Below are positions 39,812 to 47,580 of a stretch of DNA of 64,000 bases, piece by piece; positions within the stretch are counted from its first letter, which is position 1, and each line of letters starts with the position of its first letter. A program made the position numbers and the translations under genes. A model generated the notes under the pieces. The model saw nothing but the letters and a program-made list of their open reading frames with translations, did no database searches and was not told the origin of the DNA. Origin of the DNA: Cloacibacterium rupense (GTDB lineage Bacteria > Bacteroidota > Bacteroidia > Flavobacteriales > Weeksellaceae). The stretch is taken from the NCBI RefSeq assembly GCF_014645495.1, contig NZ_BMLV01000001.1, forward strand, positions 676,596-740,595, read 5' to 3'.

Positions 39812-40465
39812 ATGTCAGTTCCTGAAAATTTCAATAAAATAAAAGCATTAATTCCTGAAAATGTAGAATTAGTAGCGGTTTCTAAATTTCATCCTATAGA
39901 AAAAATCAAAGAAGTTTATGATTGTGGGCAGCGTGTTTTTGGTGAAAACAAAGTTCAAGAGCTTCTTACAAAAGTAAATGAACTCCCATCAGATATCCAA
40001 TGGCACTTGATAGGACATTTACAAACCAATAAAGTGAAATACATTGCTCCTTTTATAGACACTATTCAAAGTGTGGATAGTGAAAAAGTACTTTTAGAAA
40101 TCAACAAAGAAGCAGTCAAAAATAATAGAAAAATAAAAGTTCTGCTTCAAGTAAAAATCGCAGAAGAAGACACCAAATATGGTCTTGAAATTCAGGAAGC
40201 AAAAGAAATTTTCAGCAATTATTTAGAACAAAAATACCCGAATGTAGAAATTACTGGATTGATGGGAATGGCTACTTTTACCAATAACAAAATCCAAGTT
40301 AAAGCGGAATTTATGGTTCTAAAATCACTTTTTGATGAACTGTCAAAATTCAAAAAATTAGAAAAACTCTCTATGGGCATGAGTGATGATTTTCCATTAG
40401 CGATAGAATGCGGGGCAAATTCAGTAAGAATAGGTTCAGCAATTTTCGGGATTAGAAATTATTAA
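39812..40465 (+). CDS. YggS-family PLP-binding protein
   Basis: A 217-residue PLP homeostasis protein (PLPBP/YggS), a fold-type III barrel. The cofactor Lys is in AVSKFHP, followed by FGENKVQEL, WHLIGHLQTNKVKYI, GLMGMAT and SMGMSDDFPLAI. No enzyme activity is established for the family; it buffers pyridoxal phosphate. Stands alone. Confidence 0.95.
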   Translation: MSVPENFNKIKALIPENVELVAVSKFHPIEKIKEVYDCGQRVFGENKVQELLTKVNELPSDIQWHLIGHLQTNKVKYIAPFIDTIQSVDSEKVLLEINKEAVKNNRKIKVLLQVKIAEEDTKYGLEIQEAKEIFSNYLEQKYPNVEITGLMGMATFTNNKIQVKAEFMVLKSLFDELSKFKKLEKLSMGMSDDFPLAIECGANSVRIGSAIFGIRNY

Positions 40466-40565
40466 ATTTTTCTTTTATGTCTCTAAAAGTGTCAAAATAT
40501 AGAAAAATCACATTTTTTTTGATAAAAACATCAAAATTCTATCAATAAACGCAAAAAAAATTAAC

Positions 40566-40573
40566 TAAATTTG
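40566..40573 (+). promoter_or_regulatory. -7 element abutting the response-regulator start
   Basis: TAAATTTG ends 4 bases before the ATG at 40578, so any transcript from it would be leaderless or nearly so. Confidence 0.4.
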
Positions 40574-40577
40574 CCTT

Positions 40578-41762
40578 ATGCAAAAAGTATTAATCGTAGA
40601 AGACGAAAAAGCCATTTCTGGCGTCCTTCATAGCATTTTATCAGACGAACTTACAGATTATGAAATCTTAGTGGCAGAAGATGGGCTAGAAGCCTATAAA
40701 TTATTAGAAAAAGATGACTTCGCACTGATAATTTCTGATATCAAAATGCCTAAATTATCCGGTTTAGAACTTCTAAAACAAGCTTTACAGTTGAAGCCAG
40801 ACACTACTTTTGTGATGATATCTGGTCATGCAGATATAGACACTGCAGTAAGTGCTCTAAAAGATGGTGCTTATGATTTTATCTCGAAACCCATTGACAT
40901 CAACCGATTGATTACCAGTGTAAGAAATGCATTAGATAGAAAAAACTTGGTACAAAAAGCCAATACTTTACTTAAAGAAAATACTCAACTGAAGAAAAAA
41001 GTGAGCAAAAAATACCAAATGATTGGTCAATCTGCGGCACTTTCAAAAATTCAGGAAATGATAGAAAAAGTAGCACCTTCTGATGCTAGAGTACTTATTA
41101 CCGGACCAAATGGAGCTGGTAAAGAATTGGTAGCACACGCTATTCATAGCCAAAGTGAGAGAAACAGAGGACCAATGATTGAGGTAAATTGTGCCGCTAT
41201 TCCTTCGGAACTCATTGAAAGTGAATTATTTGGCCACGTAAAAGGTTCTTTTACAGGTGCTATTAAAGACAAGCAGGGTAAATTTGAACTCGCCAATGGT
41301 GGCACTATTTTTTTAGATGAAATTGGAGACATGAGTTTGGTGGCTCAGGCAAAAGTATTAAGAGCTTTACAAGAAAGCAGAGTTTCGCCAGTAGGAAGTG
41401 ACAAAGAAATAAAAGTAGATGTAAGAGTGATTGCCGCTACCAATAAAGACTTAAAAAAAGAAATAGAACAAGGAAAATTTCGTGAAGATTTATTCCATAG
41501 ATTGTCCGTAATAGAAATTTATGTACCAGCGCTAGACGAAAGAAAAGAAGACATTCCGCTTTTGGTTGCTCATTTCGCACAGGCTATTGCAGACGAACAA
41601 GGGAATGCCGTGAAAGCTTTCGACCCAAAAGCCATAGAAGCTTTACAAGAATTTAGTTGGACAGGTAATATCAGAGAACTGAGAAACGTAGTAGAACGTT
41701 TGATTATTCTCGGTGCAAATCCTGTAACTGTAGAAGATGTAACTGCTTTTGTAAGAAAATAA
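40578..41762 (+). CDS. NtrC-type sigma-54 activator without DNA-binding domain
   Basis: A 394-residue protein. Receiver (1-120) with Asp in LIISDIKMPKLSG, then AAA+ domain (~145-380): Walker A GPNGAGKE, the sigma-54-contact loop GSFTGA (GAFTGA in most), Walker B GGTIFLDEIGD and the R-finger region FREDLFHRL. It ends soon after GNIRELRNVVERLI, so the C-terminal Fis-type HTH is missing. It may activate from solution or from another protein. No adjacent kinase gene; a histidine kinase lies at 44195. Confidence 0.9.
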   Translation: MQKVLIVEDEKAISGVLHSILSDELTDYEILVAEDGLEAYKLLEKDDFALIISDIKMPKLSGLELLKQALQLKPDTTFVMISGHADIDTAVSALKDGAYDFISKPIDINRLITSVRNALDRKNLVQKANTLLKENTQLKKKVSKKYQMIGQSAALSKIQEMIEKVAPSDARVLITGPNGAGKELVAHAIHSQSERNRGPMIEVNCAAIPSELIESELFGHVKGSFTGAIKDKQGKFELANGGTIFLDEIGDMSLVAQAKVLRALQESRVSPVGSDKEIKVDVRVIAATNKDLKKEIEQGKFREDLFHRLSVIEIYVPALDERKEDIPLLVAHFAQAIADEQGNAVKAFDPKAIEALQEFSWTGNIRELRNVVERLIILGANPVTVEDVTAFVRK

Positions 41763-41855
41763 TAATCCCTAAGACGGAAGATTTAACAAAAATATATAAA
41801 ACCATACTAGTTTGTGTGGTTTTTCTTATTTTTAAATTTCAAAACCAAAATCCTA

Positions 41856-42380
41856 ATGGCCAAAAAAATTATAGTACTAGCCTCTATAGTCCTGTTTTAT
41901 ACCGCATACAATTATCATGTGAACAAAGGCTTTCCACTGATTGTTTTTCTTGTTTGTTTGAGTATTATAGCATTTTCAATAGCAAAAATATATTCAGATA
42001 GTGCATTAAATGATGAAAATACTTTTGAAGAAACTGAAAAAAAATTTGATAAAATCAATAACAATGATGGCATTTTTGAATACAAAAGTGATGGATTTTA
42101 CCTAAAACAAAATAAGACTAGAGAATATATTAAATGGATAGAAATAGAAAGTGTGATTTACTTTGATTATCATATCCTTAAGAATGTAAATAGTACAGGT
42201 ATTGAGATTTCGACTTCCCATAAAATCTATAAAATTCATAATAATGATGAACGAAGTATGGGAATTGAAAAATTCGAAAATGAATTGAATAAAAACATCA
42301 ACAAAAATGAATTGTATGATTCTGAAGTTTTGTCAGATGGTTCTTCAAAAACTCCTCTTTATATAAAATCAAAAATTTAA
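41856..42380 (+). CDS. Hypothetical membrane-anchored protein
   Basis: A 174-residue protein. The ATG at 41856 (MAKKIIVLASIVLFYTAYNY) gives two short hydrophobic segments in the first ~45 residues; the GTG at 41814 would add a meaningless Phe-rich tail. The rest is a soluble domain (YIKWIEIESVIYFDYH) reminiscent of PH-like domains. No family recognised with confidence. Confidence 0.6.
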   Translation: MAKKIIVLASIVLFYTAYNYHVNKGFPLIVFLVCLSIIAFSIAKIYSDSALNDENTFEETEKKFDKINNNDGIFEYKSDGFYLKQNKTREYIKWIEIESVIYFDYHILKNVNSTGIEISTSHKIYKIHNNDERSMGIEKFENELNKNINKNELYDSEVLSDGSSKTPLYIKSKI

Positions 42381-42443
42381 ACTTCGCTCAAAAATCAATT
42401 AAATTAAATGGTTTTTCTTAATTTTATGCTTTAAAATAAATTC

Positions 42444-44057
42444 ATGAAAAAAATAGGTTTACTTTTCGTAGTCATTAGTCAGATTGCTATTGCACAAACT
42501 TTCACCAAAATAGATACTTTAAAAGGTTCTGATACTAAATTCAGAAATTTTTGGGATGTTAAAAAGTATCGACTTTCTGTAGAGCCCAATATTTCAGAAA
42601 AATCTTTGAAAGGAAGCAATAAAATTGAATTTACCATTACCAAAGACATCCTTAATCCTACGTTTCAAATAGACCTACAACAACCTATGAAAGTAGAGAA
42701 ACTTATTGCAAGTTTTCCAACGGTTGACAGCTACAAAAGAGATGGAGATTTTATTTACATTAATGCCAAAAAGAAATTTAAAAAAGGTGAAAAATACACC
42801 ATAGATATCGATTATTCAGGAAATCCTAGAATTGCAAAACGTGCACCTTGGGATGGTGGTTGGGTTTTTACTACCGACAAACAAGGAAATCCTTGGGTTA
42901 CGGTAGCGCAGGAAGGAGACGGAACTAGCCTTTGGTTGCCTTCTAAAGATATCTGGAATGACGAACCAGACAATGGTGTAGAAATGAAAATTATCACGCC
43001 AAAAGACTTAACAGGTGTAGGAAATGGAAAATTGATTTCCAAAACTACAGAAAATGACAAAAACGTTTTCGTTTGGGAGGTTAAAAATCCTATTAATTTG
43101 TACAATTTAGCTCCTGTGATTGGGAAATTTGCTCATTTTTCTGAAATCTACGATGGCGAAAAAGGAAAGCTCAATTGCGATTATTATGTTTTGGATTATA
43201 ATTTAGAAAAAGCAAAAATTCAGTTTCAACAAGTGAAATCTATGTTGAAATCTTTTGAATATTGGTTTGGTCCTTATCCTTTTTACGAAGACAGTTATAA
43301 ATTGGTAGAAACGCCCCATTTAGGAATGGAACATCAATCTAACGTTGCCTATGGCAATCATTATCTAAATGGTTACTTAGGAAACGACCTATCAGGAACT
43401 GGTGTGGGCTTAGCTTGGGATTTTATTATCATTCACGAAAGCGGACACGAATGGTTTGCCAACAATATTACCGCAAAAGACCAAGCTGATATGTGGATTC
43501 ACGAAGGATTTACTTGTTATTCTGAAACACTTTACACAGAGAGTTTACTCGGAAAAGAAAAAGCGGAACTTTACATCAAAGGAATTAGAAATAATATTCA
43601 AAATGACAGTCCTATTATTGGAAAATATGGCGTAAGAAATGAAGGCAGTGGCGATATGTATTACAAAGGTGCAAATATGTTACACACCATTAGAACTGTA
43701 ATTAATGATGATGAAAAATTCAGACAAATTTTAAGAGGTTTAGGTAAAGATTTTTACCATCAAACGGTAACTACAGTGCAAATTGAAAATTACATTTCTA
43801 CAAAATCTGGAATTAACTTTTCTAAAGTTTTTGACCAATATCTCAGAACCACCCAAATCCCAACTTTGGAATATTCTCAAGAAGGAAATATCCTGAAATA
43901 CAGATGGACAAACACCGTAGATGGTTTTGATATGCCGATTAGAATTAACGGAACGGAAACGATTTCGCCATCGAAAGATTGGAAAACAATGAGTCTAAAA
44001 GATAATTCTGATGTAAAATTTGATGATAATTATTACGTGAAATATCAAAAAAATTAA
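42444..44057 (+). CDS. Secreted M1-family metallopeptidase
   Basis: A 537-residue aminopeptidase-like zinc protease with a signal peptide (MKKIGLLFVVISQIAIAQ). Zinc site HESGHEWF...WIHEGF (HExxH with Glu 19 residues on) and the substrate-anchor loop GMEHQS where many M1 enzymes have GAMEN. N-terminal beta-saddle domain as usual; the C-terminal helical domain is short. It acts outside the cytoplasm. Confidence 0.93.
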   Translation: MKKIGLLFVVISQIAIAQTFTKIDTLKGSDTKFRNFWDVKKYRLSVEPNISEKSLKGSNKIEFTITKDILNPTFQIDLQQPMKVEKLIASFPTVDSYKRDGDFIYINAKKKFKKGEKYTIDIDYSGNPRIAKRAPWDGGWVFTTDKQGNPWVTVAQEGDGTSLWLPSKDIWNDEPDNGVEMKIITPKDLTGVGNGKLISKTTENDKNVFVWEVKNPINLYNLAPVIGKFAHFSEIYDGEKGKLNCDYYVLDYNLEKAKIQFQQVKSMLKSFEYWFGPYPFYEDSYKLVETPHLGMEHQSNVAYGNHYLNGYLGNDLSGTGVGLAWDFIIIHESGHEWFANNITAKDQADMWIHEGFTCYSETLYTESLLGKEKAELYIKGIRNNIQNDSPIIGKYGVRNEGSGDMYYKGANMLHTIRTVINDDEKFRQILRGLGKDFYHQTVTTVQIENYISTKSGINFSKVFDQYLRTTQIPTLEYSQEGNILKYRWTNTVDGFDMPIRINGTETISPSKDWKTMSLKDNSDVKFDDNYYVKYQKN

Positions 44058-44080
44058 TGCTAAATATTCAATGACTTTCG

Positions 44081-44104
44081 GCTCCAAACGGAGCCAATTT
44101 TTTT
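44081..44104 (+). terminator. Terminator of the M1 peptidase gene
   Basis: GGCTCC / GGAGCC with a 4-base loop, then AAT8. It begins 24 bases after the stop. Confidence 0.8.
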
Positions 44105-44131
44105 TCAAAAAAAAGATTTTTAATTCTTTAA

Positions 44132-44177
44132 CACCCCGACTTCGCTTCGTTCAGCCACCCCTCTGAAAGAGGGGAAC
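44132..44177. other. GC-rich hairpin element in convergent spacer
   Basis: A CCCCGACTTCGCTTCG stretch followed by a CCCCTC / GAGGGG hairpin (44158-44163, 44169-44174) with a TGAAA loop and no T run. It stands out by composition from the A+T-rich surroundings. Familiar as a recurring spacer sequence in Flavobacteriia, but I cannot confirm copy number here. Confidence 0.4.
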
Positions 44178-44194
44178 CTACTCTACTCCAAATA

Positions 44195-45349
44195 TTAGGA
44201 TTTGAGTACAATTCTAAAGGTAGTACCCTTTCCTACTTCGGATTCTGCAATTTTGATATCGCCATTGTGGTATTCTTGTATCACACGCTTTGCCAAAGAC
44301 AAACCTAATCCCCACCCTCTTTTTTTGGTAGAATAGCCTGGCTTAAAAGCATTTCTAATTTGTGCATTGCTCATTCCAGAGCCAGAATCTTTGACATCAA
44401 TCAAGATATTTTTGTTCTTATAATAAAGATTTATGGTCAAATTTCCTTCGCCTTTCATTGCATCTACAGCATTTTTAACCAAATTTTCAATCACCCAACT
44501 TATCAAAATTCTATTGTGAGGAGTAAGAACTTCTGATGAAGGAGTTTTTAAATCAAAAATTACTTTTCTGGAAATTCTTGACTTTAAATAATCAAAATTC
44601 TGTTGAATGGTTTCCTTTAAATTCAAATCATTCAACTCAGGAACCGAACCAATTTTAGAAAAACGCTCAGAAATGGTTTTCAAACGATTGATGTCTTTAT
44701 TAATTTCTACCAAACCATCATCATTTCTGTTTTTATCGAGTTTCATAATCTCAATCCAACCAATCATAGAAGATAACGGCGTGCCAATTTGGTGTGCTGT
44801 TTCCTTTGCCAAACCTGCCCAAAGCATAGATTCATCGGATTTTTTAATCGTTCTCAAAAACCAAAACGAAAACAATAAATAAGCTCCAATAAATAGCGCC
44901 AAACCATAAGGATAATACCTGAGATAATTTAATAAATCTGAGTTATCATAAAAAACAAATTGATTGTTAAAATTGGGCAACTGAATTTCGAACGGAGGAT
45001 ATTTATCTTCCATTTCACTAATTTTTTGCTTCAGTTTTTCGGGATTTTTCAGAATATCATCCGTAATATTTTTACTTTGAATTAAGTTTTTATTCTTGTC
45101 TGTTACAATAATGGGAATGTTTTCGTTTTCATTGATTACATAGAGAGAAAGTTCATTAAGTCTAGAGTCAAAATCCTCATTATCTTGCAAATATTTCATT
45201 GCGGTAGCCAGAGATTTTATCCTTTCGGATTCTTTTTCTCTAAGATGATTAATCAGAAAATTAGAAGACACCGCCAAACCAATTACAATGATGGTAAGGA
45301 CTGTAAAAACAAACCAATTATTAATTTTAGAAAGAAGGTTTTTTCTCAA
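44195..45349 (-). CDS. Sensor histidine kinase
   Basis: A 384-residue inner-membrane kinase: helix at ~10-32, a small periplasmic sensor (~33-145), a second helix (~147-167), HisKA with phospho-His in ETAHQIGTPLSSMIGWIEIM, and an HATPase with ENLVKNAVDAM (N box), DSGSGM (G1) and KKRGWGLGLSLAKRV (G2). HxxGTP instead of HELRTP groups it with NtrB-like kinases. It may be the partner of the sigma-54 regulator at 40578, which lies 2.5 kb away. Preceded by a 7-bp array. Confidence 0.93.
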   Translation of the reverse strand: MRKNLLSKINNWFVFTVLTIIVIGLAVSSNFLINHLREKESERIKSLATAMKYLQDNEDFDSRLNELSLYVINENENIPIIVTDKNKNLIQSKNITDDILKNPEKLKQKISEMEDKYPPFEIQLPNFNNQFVFYDNSDLLNYLRYYPYGLALFIGAYLLFSFWFLRTIKKSDESMLWAGLAKETAHQIGTPLSSMIGWIEIMKLDKNRNDDGLVEINKDINRLKTISERFSKIGSVPELNDLNLKETIQQNFDYLKSRISRKVIFDLKTPSSEVLTPHNRILISWVIENLVKNAVDAMKGEGNLTINLYYKNKNILIDVKDSGSGMSNAQIRNAFKPGYSTKKRGWGLGLSLAKRVIQEYHNGDIKIAESEVGKGTTFRIVLKS

Positions 45350-45351
45350 AA

Positions 45352-45393
45352 CGACTTAAATATTTACGACTTTTGATTTACAATTTACGATTT
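45352..45393. repeat. 7-bp tandem array between the histidine kinase and dacB
   Basis: Six units in 42 bp (minus view): AAATCGT, AAATTGT, AAATCAA, AAGTCGT, AAATATT, TAAGTCG. It occupies nearly the whole spacer between the kinase start (45349) and the PBP4 stop (45405). Confidence 0.75.
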
Positions 45394-45404
45394 AAAAAAT
45401 TAAG

Positions 45405-46754
45405 CTACTTCAAAACGTTTAAAACATTATAGAGTGCATTACTAAGGTCTGTTGCCTGATAATTATTCATAATAATAGAAAAAACATAGTTTTTTCCTGT
45501 TGCAGAAGTGTGATAACCAGCAAATGCTCTGCTGTCTTTTATGCTTCCACTTTTCATTTTCATCCCGTTTGCCATTATTGGGAAACCATCATAATAAGCC
45601 GAAAACCATGGTTGTTTTTTTGCCCAAAGTAATGCCTGAACTTCTGCTTTTGCCGAAGCGTAATTCTGTGGCGAAAGTCCGCTTCCGTCTACAAAATTAA
45701 TCATTCTTTCGTCAATTCCTCTGAATTTCCAGAAAGATTTAAGGTATTTTATACCGCTTTCAAAACTAGGATTTCCTGTTTTTTCTTTCGCCATAGTTTT
45801 TACGAAAGTTTCCCCAAAAAGATTGATACTTTTCTTTAAAAACCAATACACTATTTTGTCTAAGGTAGGCGATTTATATTCTAAAATCACTTTATCATCA
45901 GGAAATGAAATCGGCTTTTCACCATTGATTACTTTTTCAGAATTAATCATTATTTTCCCTTTGAAATCTATATTTTGTTTTTTCAATTCCTCTGCTATTT
46001 CTATTGCCAATTGCATGGGTGGATTAGGCATTGCGCCAGAAACTTTCATCGCCTTTGCAGGCAAACTTCCGTTGATATGGGCAAATTCAGAATAGGGCGA
46101 AGTGTAGATTATACTCTTGTCAGAGCTGCCTTCTGCTCTTAATTCATTGACCCACTTTACATCATTCAGGTATGAAAAATTTTTAATTTCTTTGCCAAAA
46201 GTATTGACTTCGAAAACATTCTCTCGCCAGTTTACGCCCCAAACTCCAGCTCCGTAATAATTGCCTATATCATTCCAAGGCCAACCACCAGGTATTTTTT
46301 GAAAATCAAAAAAAGTATCATCTATAACTATATCTCCTGAAATTTTAGAAATTTTGTTCTTTTTTATGGCTTCTATTACTTTTTGTTTAAAATTTTCTGC
46401 TTTATACCCATCAAACCTGTCATTTCCTAAAGTAGGATCACCGTTTGAAGTAATGTATAAATTACCATCAAAAGCTATTTTGGTCTTATATTGATAATCC
46501 TTCCCCAAAGTTTCTAGAGCAGCAGCTGCAGTAAAAACCTTCATGGTAGAAGCAGTAGAAAGTCCTTTTGTGGATTGATAATCGTAGATTTGATTGCCAT
46601 TTTCGTCTGTTACATAAAAAGATAAACTTCCAGAAAACATAGGTTCAGATTCTAAAAGTTGTTTTACTTTATCATCCAACTGTTCAGAAATTGGTTTTTG
46701 AGCTAAAAAAGCTTGAGAAACAATAAAAAAAAGTAAAAAAAGACAATTCTTCAT
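45405..46754 (-). CDS. dacB: D-alanyl-D-alanine carboxypeptidase/endopeptidase (PBP4, S13)
   Basis: A 449-residue periplasmic penicillin-binding protein that trims peptidoglycan. Signal peptide ~1-18; active-site SxxK in STASTMK, SxN in DGSGLSPQN, and KTG-type KSGSIKDSRAFAG. The inserted domain typical of S13 enzymes lies between the first and second motif. Single gene with a 242-bp upstream spacer shared with a divergent small gene. Confidence 0.94.
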   Translation of the reverse strand: MKNCLFLLFFIVSQAFLAQKPISEQLDDKVKQLLESEPMFSGSLSFYVTDENGNQIYDYQSTKGLSTASTMKVFTAAAALETLGKDYQYKTKIAFDGNLYITSNGDPTLGNDRFDGYKAENFKQKVIEAIKKNKISKISGDIVIDDTFFDFQKIPGGWPWNDIGNYYGAGVWGVNWRENVFEVNTFGKEIKNFSYLNDVKWVNELRAEGSSDKSIIYTSPYSEFAHINGSLPAKAMKVSGAMPNPPMQLAIEIAEELKKQNIDFKGKIMINSEKVINGEKPISFPDDKVILEYKSPTLDKIVYWFLKKSINLFGETFVKTMAKEKTGNPSFESGIKYLKSFWKFRGIDERMINFVDGSGLSPQNYASAKAEVQALLWAKKQPWFSAYYDGFPIMANGMKMKSGSIKDSRAFAGYHTSATGKNYVFSIIMNNYQATDLSNALYNVLNVLK

Positions 46755-46959
46755 TTGGAAGTGATTTTAAATAAAAAAACTACTATTCAATTCAAAGATA
46801 AATAAAAATATCTTCCGGGAAATCGTAAAAGACAAATAGTATTTAAAATAGCGAATAATCGCAGTATTTACAATTATCAAATTCACAAAATAAAATCTGA
46901 TTTTTATCAATTTTTCAACAATATTGTATTTTTTAACAATTTTTAACGCAAATTATATG

Positions 46960-46967
46960 TACATTTG
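46960..46967 (+). promoter_or_regulatory. Candidate -7 promoter element
   Basis: TACATTTG, 29 bases before the ATG at 46997; no clear -33 box. Confidence 0.45.
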
Positions 46968-46996
46968 TTTCAACAAAAACATAAAACTTAAAAATC

Positions 46997-47431
46997 ATGG
47001 CATACACAATTGTTGGGCTTTTTCCTAGCCAAGAAAATTCGAAAAAAGTTTCGGAAGGTTTAGAAAATATAGGCTTTAAAAATGAAGATTATATTATCTA
47101 TTTAGAAGAGAAAAAACCAGTGCATAAATCTTTTTGGGCTAAACTTTTTACTGAAAATATAGACGAAGAAGCAATGAATGTAGATTCTCTGATCGTAAGT
47201 GTGGGGATCAACAATAATGACGAATTAGAAAATGCTAAAAAAGTTTTTAAAGACAACAGTGTAGTTAATATTTACACTTTAGAAGAATTAGACTTCGGAA
47301 AAGCAGTTGACCTAGAGTATGTAAAAAAAGTGGTTGCGCTAAAAGCAAAAAGTTTAATCTATGCTATGCCACAAGCCAAAACTTCTAGCACAGACATCCA
47401 TACAGGTATCTCATCTGAAGTAGGTTCATAA
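46997..47431 (+). CDS. Small conserved protein, possibly YflT-like stress protein
   Basis: A 144-residue soluble protein. The first ~110 residues (YTIVGLFPSQENSKKVSEGLENIGF...) resemble the ferredoxin-like general-stress YflT/DUF1269 domains, which have a similar hydrophobic strand and an acidic helix. The C-terminal ~30 residues look unstructured. The resemblance is weak. It is a single-gene transcript, promoter on one side and terminator on the other. Confidence 0.6.
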   Translation: MAYTIVGLFPSQENSKKVSEGLENIGFKNEDYIIYLEEKKPVHKSFWAKLFTENIDEEAMNVDSLIVSVGINNNDELENAKKVFKDNSVVNIYTLEELDFGKAVDLEYVKKVVALKAKSLIYAMPQAKTSSTDIHTGISSEVGS

Positions 47432-47480
47432 AATCGAAATTTATCTAAATTATTTCATATCAAATTAATTTTTTCTACAA

Positions 47481-47506
47481 AACCCGAATTTTGGTTCGGG
47501 TTTTTT
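47481..47506 (+). terminator. Intrinsic terminator
   Basis: AACCCGAA / TTCGGGTT with a 6-base loop followed by T6, 50 bases after the stop at 47431. Confidence 0.85.
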
Positions 47507-47580
47507 GATTTTTAACAATCATTAACGATAGGCATTGATGCAATTTTTGTATATTCGTTAAGTTAAAATCACAATTGAAG

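Noticed and set aside
41763-41790. A further AAGACGG-type array after the sigma-54 regulator gene
   Set aside because: Only two units (AAGACGG, AAGATTT), too few to call.
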